In this document: positions 7,601 to 12,074 of the stretch, piece by piece
How the letters are laid out: every line of letters starts with the position of its first letter
Numbering within the stretch: the first letter of the stretch is position 1
From: Candidatus Omnitrophota bacterium
GTDB lineage: Bacteria; Omnitrophota; 4484-213
Assembly (NCBI GenBank): GCA_030640885.1
Contig: DAOWIN010000056.1
Span: 1 to 12,074, forward strand
Direction of reading: 5' to 3'
Length of the DNA stretch: 12,074 bases
Position numbers and translations under genes: made by a program
Notes under the pieces: generated by a model
Told to the model about the DNA's origin: nothing
The model's database searches: none
Seen by the model: the letters and a program-made list of their open reading frames with translations, nothing else

Positions 7601-10469
7601 TGGCCGGATATCTCGGAGGATTTATTCCCCTTAAATTATCTAAATTGCCTTGCCGTATATCATAAATCAAGGTGGCAATTTCTTTTACCAACACACCAGT
7701 TCCTCTTAACCTCTTTGCTATCTTAATAATCTCTTCAGGATTCTGTCTATATAATTCAAACAATAACTTTTTGTCACCTTTTGAATCTATTGTCGATTTA
7801 ATTATCTCTTCTATCTCTTCTTTAGATTCAGACAACTTCTTCTTGCCGCTATACAATGCCTCTATTTTTTCAAATTCTTCTTCATCATAAATGCAAGCTG
7901 CTGGCATAAAGGATATCTTTTGCCTTGGAGATTCGCTCTCTTTATTATTTTTTGACTTAATCCGCAAAATTTCTTCAGGCAACCTTTCGTTAGAGCTCTT
8001 TCTCCGATATCTATCGCTCTCTATTATTTTCAAACAATCATCATCAGATATTTCCGGAGATATTTCCGGTAGTAGCTCATTCCTTATTCTTTCTTTCATT
8101 TCCACAACAGATTCTAACTTTTTTTTATAGTTAACATTAGCTTCGCACAAAGAAGCAATACTGCTTATAGATAAATTTAACCCCTTTTGTTCTGCATATG
8201 TTTCTATCTCGCAAACTCTCTTAAGCCTTCCATATGTTGCATCCTTCCCTTTTTTTGATAGTTCCCAAATCACTGTGTTCATCTCATATTCTGATATATT
8301 TCTGCCAAATATCAAATCTGAAACTCGGGAGCACTGTTCAATATTTACTATCTTATCTCTGAAGTGCAATTCATCTTTGAATAACTCATTTGGCATTTCT
8401 TGCCATTTCTCATTTTTCATTCTTATCCGTAGGCAATAATAATCGGTTGTTTCTATTCCAAACTCCCTTTTTATTTTCTCCTTTATTCTTAAACCAGAAT
8501 CTATCACTTCCTTATATGCAGATCCATAGGCTCTAGCTAATAGAAAAATATCACTTTCAGATAATTCTAAACCTTTTGTTTTAGCATATGCTTCTATCTT
8601 AAGATATCGGTCTATCACCGACTTGTAGATTATGGGGTAATCCCTGGCTAAAAGAGAAATACCAAAAGGGGGTAATTTTACTCCTTTTGTTTGAACATAA
8701 ATTTCTATTTCAGAAAGAAGACTTGAATCAGTTTTTGCCCTATTAGCTGCAATATTCCTTAATTCTTTATATGCATCTTTCCTGAAACCGGTTATAATCT
8801 TTTTTCGTTTATCCTCGGACATATTTGTATATTTTTTAATCTGCTCTTTTGAAAGATTCTTTTTCACATTATCAATAATATCAGAGATATTTTCACCGTT
8901 CCTGACAAAAGCAAGTATCACGTTTAGATTGCCTATGATTAACGGATCTTTATATGCAAAATAAGTAACCAGTTTAATGTCATTGGAAAAATTCGCTCTC
9001 GTGGGTGCTTCGGGCAAAACTAATTTGTTATTTTCATCAGAAATACGCGGGGTGTGGGCAATAATAGGCATTAATGGCATTTCAGCAGTTAAACCACATT
9101 TAGTACAGACAAATTCGGCATACTCATTATCTTTTTCGATGCGTTTGCTCCCACATTCCGGACACACCCCAATCTCAAATAAATCTGTATAATCTAACAT
9201 CCTGTTCTGTTCAAGTTTCATTCTCAACGCCTCTTTTTGCGCATCTGAAATCCCGAGTTTATCTAAATTTATGTTAAACTCTTTCTTTAACAAAGCCGAA
9301 AATTTATCTTTCTTTGGATAAGACGGTACCGAATTTGTTCTACTTATCATATTTTCTGATTGCTGGCGAAACCTTTCAATTCCAATTACCGACGCTCCTA
9401 CTATAAGCCAAGGAGCAAATCCTGCGGAAAAAAACCATTGAACTAATTTGCTAAGGGTAGCTGCTCCATCTATGGCAAGAACTTCTAACGGAGCGAATAA
9501 ATAGAATAAAGCAGCTGCACAAACCATTACTGTTGATATGAACAAATAATAAAATGGATTTATGCCACCGCTATCGTCCATTACTAAGTTTTTCTTCTTT
9601 GCTGTTTCATATTGTTCTAAATTAAGTTTTTCTCTCATCATCATCTTCAAACTACCAACTTCCTTTAACTCAAGATGAGTATTGAGTTTATATATATTAA
9701 CCCGACCGCCTTTCTTGCTTACAGGCATCGTAGCACGCCCCAGAATGCCTGTTTCATCACTTAGCATATTTAAAAAACCGGCTACAGCAGTCCTGTCATA
9801 CCTATATCCATCCTCATCTTTTAATTTGTCTATAATTTCCTGAGCAATAAAATAATCTTTTTGAAAAAAGGAATATTCCAAAAATATCCTATAAATATCA
9901 TCGCGCATTGGAGTAATTATTAATCCTCTAAATCTATTTAGCGCCCCTGTAGATTTCTCTTTCATCTCTTGGTCAGAAAATAATGCTTGAATATTAGACA
10001 TTTCGTCACTTTTTCCCCTCAAAGTTGAAATTATGTCTTCTTTTTCATCAAGAATATTCTCATTAAAACGATAGGCTAATCTGCCTCTATCCTCTTTCCC
10101 CTTTGGCGTAATTTGTAGTGTTTTTGTCAAAACCCCAATTTCAGCCAATTTTCTTAATCCCGATGCTACATCTTTTATATAAATCTCCTCACCCAATTCA
10201 TCTTTAAATCTCTTGTTTAACCCAGCAGGAGTGAAGCTATTTTTCTTAATATCATCTGTTTTTAACTCCAGTGTACCTTTCTTCATCAATCTTAAAATTG
10301 CTCTAATAACGGCCATTTCTTTAAAGCTAAATTCTGTTTCTTCCAGCACCTTAATAACCGCTTTTCCTGTTATGGGCTTTTTGCTCTTTTTCCCTGATTT
10401 TCCTTTTCCAATTATCCCTTTTACTTTTTCTTCTACAACTTTTCTATCTGAATTTCCCAATAGATACAT
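4632..10469 (-). CDS. Giant membrane-associated multidomain protein: winged helices, TFIIB-type zinc ribbon, helical repeats, C-terminal GNAT domain
   Basis: The protein has 1945 residues. In order: a Lys-rich tail (1-40); winged-helix-like regions (about 50-137 and 188-262); membrane pair A (306-327 and 346-364); a zinc ribbon CPEC-x15-CTKC (436-458) resembling the TFIIB N-terminal ribbon; a 37-residue tandem helical repeat (589-625, 626-662) with a diverged third unit (756-791); membrane pair B (955-974 and 983-1005), homologous to pair A and starting with the same GINP; a helical region; a third winged-helix-like segment (about 1318-1385, with CGKRTVRSVRNVL as likely recognition helix); a fifth hydrophobic segment (1408-1426); an unrecognised region; and a GNAT acetyltransferase domain (about 1745-1875) with NNGVGRTLL (1818-1826) as its acetyl-CoA loop, Trp1817 standing where Arg/Gln is usual. 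The ATG at 10469 has no ribosome binding site, and its frame stays open upstream into the preceding gene, so the true N-terminus is uncertain. The product looks like a membrane-tethered regulator, but this is inference. Confidence 0.9.
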   Translation of the reverse strand: MYLLGNSDRKVVEEKVKGIIGKGKSGKKSKKPITGKAVIKVLEETEFSFKEMAVIRAILRLMKKGTLELKTDDIKKNSFTPAGLNKRFKDELGEEIYIKDVASGLRKLAEIGVLTKTLQITPKGKEDRGRLAYRFNENILDEKEDIISTLRGKSDEMSNIQALFSDQEMKEKSTGALNRFRGLIITPMRDDIYRIFLEYSFFQKDYFIAQEIIDKLKDEDGYRYDRTAVAGFLNMLSDETGILGRATMPVSKKGGRVNIYKLNTHLELKEVGSLKMMMREKLNLEQYETAKKKNLVMDDSGGINPFYYLFISTVMVCAAALFYLFAPLEVLAIDGAATLSKLVQWFFSAGFAPWLIVGASVIGIERFRQQSENMISRTNSVPSYPKKDKFSALLKKEFNINLDKLGISDAQKEALRMKLEQNRMLDYTDLFEIGVCPECGSKRIEKDNEYAEFVCTKCGLTAEMPLMPIIAHTPRISDENNKLVLPEAPTRANFSNDIKLVTYFAYKDPLIIGNLNVILAFVRNGENISDIIDNVKKNLSKEQIKKYTNMSEDKRKKIITGFRKDAYKELRNIAANRAKTDSSLLSEIEIYVQTKGVKLPPFGISLLARDYPIIYKSVIDRYLKIEAYAKTKGLELSESDIFLLARAYGSAYKEVIDSGLRIKEKIKREFGIETTDYYCLRIRMKNEKWQEMPNELFKDELHFRDKIVNIEQCSRVSDLIFGRNISEYEMNTVIWELSKKGKDATYGRLKRVCEIETYAEQKGLNLSISSIASLCEANVNYKKKLESVVEMKERIRNELLPEISPEISDDDCLKIIESDRYRRKSSNERLPEEILRIKSKNNKESESPRQKISFMPAACIYDEEEFEKIEALYSGKKKLSESKEEIEEIIKSTIDSKGDKKLLFELYRQNPEEIIKIAKRLRGTGVLVKEIATLIYDIRQGNLDNLRGINPPRYPAILTTMICATAILYLFVLPESQYSHQQFYLWLSFVGFAPWLIVGASVIGIERFSQQWQPRYNERGISIKVLSPNNAGDTFSPNLKKASKNRAEEADYAFNTLAEMFKQGVSDKEAHRFFKSFEKLAEDVIKDIKEKGVIVKAKNVERAFARMCESRVGSPSLEQLERLTMYDMLGIKFAYAHCPTVFIMPNVEKLRELGLPISSSTIAFSPEKREQYLEHYFDFKERDVISKCLQKIIKYGKECVEYNRLSALMKYYPDKFRAELVEVVEKNNQFLLDEIEKNYADIYAEMVKVKKGSGELEQELIKKPISFVSNDFLVWQEVLKEPGTPKIIKKFLSEKKLDKGEIKLLEEVFRKLFNIPQTYYAEILVRTAIGWSASSIIDDIGCGKRTVRSVRNVLMDRGLFAIVNGIKGEVGRKVYKITFSNELKKNFKRFAPETDKADSLLAENKAEISILLILAMFLSIMDLLFIELGKINPSFPKDNSDIFAIESQSKKKIKWNNMNNLCIHFVRHLGNWYDYDSPLIDPTHSSIISAFRRYEAIAVKFINSDKTQYYRTDHKRYLAINPSIQAAMIYANKDNRNYEIISIHPFKFEKGVRRIEKRFERCKSDFENNLAGGVSFSEITNNNEEFEKSIAPALFGMLVDKYWEILTKIEKNHSPESSTWKFRVLNKQIDLYKEAIRNCLPLVQEKDMRNAIRKINGLFLVENDHPIVFNSGLLQLSAELKNEHLLFLEELLRKKNLESCAKSLELLREKEEQFISSKNVVLNSAEDTKKEQRRLIEIFENWQPNIRIEDVKIKNFESCDYQERQSFKRYAKEDILQGRVKNLKAWGAFKDGNLLGFIIADVSEGKISSIFVKKECWNNGVGRTLLRESLLEFAKRGVKNVQSTAMLKNSYLKWWFLLKKERKFIKKHIDGWYALKFELTPENAAVIAGFKKPQGERTSEFYSLPVHLPMHWLEKRLKKVFRNGLFRHKNILQEVSDSVIINGCV
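7436..7500 (-). repeat. 65-bp direct repeat, copy 2 (membrane helix of pair B)
   Basis: This segment matches 9359-9423 at 64 of 65 bases; the only difference is t7445 versus g9368. It encodes GFAPWLIVGASVIGIERF (residues 991-1008). The copies lie 1923 bp apart, an exact multiple of three, in the same gene, strand and frame. Flanking DNA is much less similar. Confidence 0.95.
8097..8204 (-). repeat. Diverged third unit of the 37-residue helical repeat
   Basis: It encodes residues 756-791, beginning ETYAEQKGLNLSISSI. It keeps the pattern Y-A-x-x-K-G-L-x-L-S-x-S-x-I, then Y-K, seen in the two tandem units. The sequence after it (MKERIRNEL, then DDDCLKI) also echoes what follows unit 2 (IKEKIKREF, then DYYCLRI), so a larger block was duplicated. 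Confidence 0.7.
8484..8705 (-). repeat. Two tandem units of a 37-residue helical repeat
   Basis: Units at residues 589-625 and 626-662 are exactly 37 residues each. They align as E-x-Y-x-x-T-K-G-[VL]-x-L, then I-x-L-L-A-R-x-Y, then Y-K-x-V-I-D, then L-[KR]-I. Each unit appears to form helices joined at the KG-x-x-L turn. I do not recognise a named family. Confidence 0.8.
9359..9423 (-). repeat. 65-bp direct repeat, copy 1 (membrane helix of pair A)
   Basis: Partner of the copy at 7436-7500. It encodes GFAPWLIVGASVIGIERF at residues 350-367, the second helix of membrane pair A. Synonymous positions are also conserved, unlike the first helix of each pair, where the two copies have clearly drifted apart. 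Confidence 0.95.
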
Positions 10470-10513
10470 TTTAGTATTAAATAATTCTTCGGCGATTAAA
10501 TTTTCTAATTTCT

Positions 10514-12074
10514 TTATTTTCTTCCTGAATAAATCTTGAACGCCTTTTTTACTTCTTGTTTTTCCGGAAGCCGCAAAATAGAGCCATTGCTACCATAATC
10601 AATCTCAACAACTTTCATTTCTAACAATGTGTTTATCAACTCCCCTGAAGAAATTCGCTCTATCGAAATTTCTCCCTTCTTCAGCAATGCAGAAATAACA
10701 AAATATCCTTCCGGCGATAATTCCATTTCTTCGAATTCTTTGACACAAATAAAATTAGCAAACCCTGTTCCTACCTGCAAAAACAACCCGCCTAATTCAG
10801 CAGAGAGATCATTCGCTTCATCGTAAACATCTGCCATTCTGTTAACGGCAGTCTCAGGTTTCACAACAGGCTTTTGCAAATCGCTTAAAACTATTCCCCC
10901 TATTATTATTAAAGGAATACTTCCCGCTAAATCAAAGCTCGAAACAAGCAGGGCAAAAGCAAAAAGCAATACAGCTTTAAAAATCGGCGGGAATTGCTTC
11001 TCTTCAGAAAAATTGTATCTATCTACGGCATATCTAATTACCTCTAAAGTTTTCTTATCCGTTGCTTTAAGAGCTCCTCGAGAAAGTGTTATTTTTTTTA
11101 TCCGAACACTATTCAAAATAGCGGCAAATTTCTTCAAAATAAATTTCAATAATTGAAAATTATTTGCATTTATGTAAATTATCTCAGCTATATCGTTTTG
11201 ATACCTAACCCTCAGCTCGGCTGAACCAAAATCTCTGTCTATCTCCATCGAAAATCTACCACTTTTCCCACCATCTTCTTGCTCTTCGCTTTTTATGAAC
11301 TCTCTTAATTTTGATACCTCCAGCACTAACGAACTTTGAGAAAGTTCTTCTATTTCTTTCCTGCTTAAAACAGTGCTTGTCTCTTGAATAAATTTCAATT
11401 TTCTCTCGGCTAATTCTTTAATTCTTTCATCGGCAGGAACAAATCCTAATTTTAGATAAAATATAACCGCGCCGGATTCAAAGGCTTCTTCTCCGTTTAT
11501 TTGAGCCTTAGGAATTGTAAATTCTTTTACCTCAGGAAAAAGATTGCTTAAAACAACGAGCCTATCTATATACATCTGCTTTGAATTATTATGTCTGGAT
11601 TCCCTAAATACCTGAAAGTCAAGTTCCAAAGTTTTATTTTCCAAATCAGGCCATACAAAACCATAACCTACAACCTTGTCGATTTTCTCATCAACAAATA
11701 TTTCGAAACCAAAATTCTCTTCCGCCGGTTTAAAAAATACATAAGTAATGTTGTTTTCAAGACAAACCTTAAAGCTTTTTTTCATATCAACAGCATATAA
11801 AACATCAAAGCTTTCTCCCACCTCAAGCAATTTAACTTTTTTAAAATAATATTGAAAATCTTTGTCCTTCTCGAAAAATTTGATTTTTCTATTCTTAACT
11901 TTTATTCCCCAGTTTCCTACTAACACCAACAATGCCGCCAATGACAACATTATCACAGCCATCTTAGGCACCCCCGATATACCAACTGAATCAATTGCAA
12001 TTTTCGGTGCCGCCGCCGCTACGCTCATAATCCCCGGAAGAAACATAAGTAAACTTGCCGCTATTGCAGCTATC
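10514..12074 (-). CDS. Membrane protein with possible GNAT-like fold and C-terminal winged helix; 5' end outside window
   Basis: The frame runs off the right edge. The first in-window ATG (12046) is unlikely to be the start: the frame is open upstream, encodes more hydrophobic residues (IAAIAASLL) that belong to the same membrane segment, and no ribosome binding site precedes it. Numbering from that Met: hydrophobic segment across the edge to about 13, membrane helix 29-47, a soluble region 60-350 with GAVIFYLKLGF (192-202) resembling the last motif of GNAT acetyltransferases, a membrane hairpin (about 356-371 and 375-389), and a winged-helix-like region (440-495). The stop is at 10514-10516, 44 bp before the next ATG. 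An A AAA AAG heptamer at Val499-Lys501 could shift ribosomes into the frame of the next gene. The GNAT-like label is weak; the membrane segments are clear. Confidence 0.85.
   Translation of the reverse strand, partial: IAAIAASLLMFLPGIMSVAAAAPKIAIDSVGISGVPKMAVIMLSLAALLVLVGNWGIKVKNRKIKFFEKDKDFQYYFKKVKLLEVGESFDVLYAVDMKKSFKVCLENNITYVFFKPAEENFGFEIFVDEKIDKVVGYGFVWPDLENKTLELDFQVFRESRHNNSKQMYIDRLVVLSNLFPEVKEFTIPKAQINGEEAFESGAVIFYLKLGFVPADERIKELAERKLKFIQETSTVLSRKEIEELSQSSLVLEVSKLREFIKSEEQEDGGKSGRFSMEIDRDFGSAELRVRYQNDIAEIIYINANNFQLLKFILKKFAAILNSVRIKKITLSRGALKATDKKTLEVIRYAVDRYNFSEEKQFPPIFKAVLLFAFALLVSSFDLAGSIPLIIIGGIVLSDLQKPVVKPETAVNRMADVYDEANDLSAELGGLFLQVGTGFANFICVKEFEEMELSPEGYFVISALLKKGEISIERISSGELINTLLEMKVVEIDYGSNGSILRLPEKQEVKKAFKIYSGRK
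10544..10550 (-). other. Candidate -1 ribosomal frameshift heptamer A AAA AAG
   Basis: In the upstream gene's frame the codons are GTA AAA AAG GCG, the same phase as GCA AAA AAG in dnaX. A -1 slip continues as GGC GTT CAA and so on: 25 sense codons to the ATG at 10469, then the whole 1945-residue frame. Without the slip, translation stops after nine more codons at 10514. I see no strong Shine-Dalgarno-like stimulator upstream and no convincing hairpin downstream. Confidence 0.45.

Noticed and set aside
10491..10544. GGCG/CGCC pairing as a stimulatory structure downstream of the slippery heptamer
   Set aside because: Only four base pairs enclose about 46 AT-rich bases, which is too weak to count as a frameshift-stimulating hairpin.
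12044..12046. ATG at 12046 as the start of the rightmost gene
   Set aside because: The frame is open to the window edge, the upstream codons are hydrophobic and continue the same segment, and no ribosome binding site is present. The gene most likely begins outside the window.

Overview
The window is AT-rich and coded entirely on the minus strand. It holds four large genes, read from the right edge to the left edge, with only short gaps between them (44, 154 and 72 bp). I see no tRNA, rRNA, CRISPR array or insertion sequence, and no non-coding stretch longer than 300 bases. Every plus-strand reading frame looks like a shadow of a minus-strand gene. The sizes (one protein of 1945 residues, two others with no end inside the window), the low GC, the mosaic of unrelated domains and the exported TIKI/ChaN-like protein together suggest an uncultured bacterium with giant proteins. 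Omnitrophota (former OP3) is my best guess. That is inference from protein style, not a marker gene.

Right part (4632-12074): two adjacent membrane-associated proteins. The first (10514 to beyond 12074) has membrane segments, a possible acetyltransferase-like fold and a C-terminal winged-helix-like region. The second (4632-10469) contains two winged-helix-like regions, a two-helix membrane module, a TFIIB-type zinc ribbon, a 37-residue tandem helical repeat, a second copy of the membrane module, a third winged helix, a fifth hydrophobic segment and a C-terminal GNAT acetyltransferase domain. Near the end of the first gene lies the heptamer A AAA AAG, in the same phase as the dnaX frameshift signal. 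A -1 slip there leads directly into the frame of the second gene with no stop, so the two may form one protein of about 2470 residues or more. The start codon of the second gene has no visible ribosome binding site, which fits but does not prove this.

Middle (2948-4631): an exported TIKI/TraB/ChaN/EreA-superfamily-like protein. It has its own near-consensus extended -10 promoter, placed so that the predicted transcript starts about one base before the ATG, which implies a leaderless mRNA. A weak AT-rich hairpin with a T-tract separates it from the giant gene.

Left part (1-2947): a protein with a Sec signal peptide and a divergent, expanded phosphoglycerate kinase (PGK)-like domain that keeps most substrate- and nucleotide-binding motifs. 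Its C-terminus runs off the window. A dyad symmetry overlaps its possible promoter. Taken together the window looks like an envelope-associated locus: two exported proteins beside a membrane-anchored protein with several predicted DNA-binding folds. No pathway connecting them can be read from the sequence.
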